Assembly (NCBI RefSeq): GCF_014636175.1
Contig: NZ_BMDW01000012.1
Coordinates: 41,762-105,761, forward strand
Direction of reading: 5' to 3'
Length of the DNA: 64,000 nucleotides
From: Sphingomonas psychrolutea
GTDB taxonomy: Bacteria > Pseudomonadota > Alphaproteobacteria > Sphingomonadales > Sphingomonadaceae
The position numbers and the translations under genes are program-made. Below the pieces are notes generated by a model. The model saw only the letters and a list, made by a program, of their open reading frames with translations, did no database searches and was not told where the DNA came from. Of the stretch, positions 63,898 through 64,000 are shown piece by piece (the first letter of the stretch is position 1; each line of letters begins with the position of its first letter).

Positions 63898-64000
63898 TGT
63901 AGCCCAACGGTGTCGCCCAAAGGTCGGCGTGATCATGGGTCAAACCATTCTGATAGAACGATAATCGGTCGATCACGGTGTAGCCCAATGGTGTCGCCCA
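63898..64000. repeat. Two direct copies of a TGTAGCCCAA-GGTGTCGCCCA repeat at the right edge
   Basis: Copy 1 at 63898-63920 and copy 2 at 63979-64000 (cut by the window end) differ by one base over 22. Each copy itself holds two half-repeats, TGTAGCCCAA and GTGTCGCCCA. The 81-base spacing and TG start resemble subterminal transposase-binding repeats of IS21-like elements, but no transposase is visible here. Confidence 0.55.

Noticed and set aside
63764..63964. 66-codon open frame overlapping tRNA-Gln
   Set aside because: It covers the tRNA gene and shows no protein-like features.

Overview
The window looks like a stretch of an alphaproteobacterial chromosome of the Sphingomonas type. The evidence is the high GC content, a PabB-PabC fusion, a CarD/FdxA/S4/Suv3-helicase cluster, a CDC48-like AAA ATPase, a DUF1489 protein, and the dispersed palindromic repeats typical of sphingomonads (cores CCTGAGCTTGTCGAAGG, CCCTCTCCCC and ACCCCGGC/GCCGGGGT). 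The genus call is inference; no ribosomal RNA gene is present.

Layout. 0-8 kb: agmatine deiminase, dnaN, an outer-membrane barrel protein, a histidine phosphatase, rlmN, a GIY-YIG nuclease cassette bounded by perfect inverted repeats, and a divergent aldo/keto reductase-TetR pair. 8-12 kb: a zinc-free alcohol dehydrogenase-like enzyme, a TauE/SafE exporter, and an opposing flavin reductase-sulfite oxidase-cytochrome c operon. 12-25 kb: PBP1A, threonine aldolase, a DMT exporter, an epimerase, an M28 peptidase, PepN, an aminotransferase and PabBC. 25-31 kb: metallo-hydrolase, MAPEG protein, then rpmF-plsX-fabH-ihfA-merR (lipid synthesis and a nucleoid protein), and prfC. 31-36.5 kb: mutarotase-like protein, pheT, pheS, rplT, rpmI on the minus strand. 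36.6-46 kb: a second TauE with a TIGR02186 partner, a HerA-like ATPase, an M23 peptidase, then helicase-S4-fdxA-carD. 46-51.5 kb: Nramp-like transporter, two DUF2807 proteins, DUF1489, MgtE and a cyclophilin. 51.6-64 kb: a TonB-dependent receptor with a LysR regulator, a candidate small RNA, CDC48, MFS and phospholipase D, rpoZ, a lipoprotein with a degenerate zinc site, rlmE, ppx/gppA, tRNA-Gln, and at the right edge what may be the end of a mobile element.

Most genes are conserved housekeeping genes. The unusual content is the repeat system. At least four families of short palindromes occur as inverted pairs. One pair encloses a GIY-YIG nuclease gene almost exactly, like an autonomous element, while shorter pairs of the same family lie upstream of the mutarotase-like gene and between pheS and pheT. 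Another pair lies in frame inside pheS and adds about 40 residues to an essential tRNA synthetase. Further copies supply a stop codon and a ribosome-binding site to neighbouring genes. A second notable item is a compact small-RNA locus with promoter, CU-rich linker and terminator just upstream of the CDC48 gene. No CRISPR array, prophage or recognisable defence island was seen.
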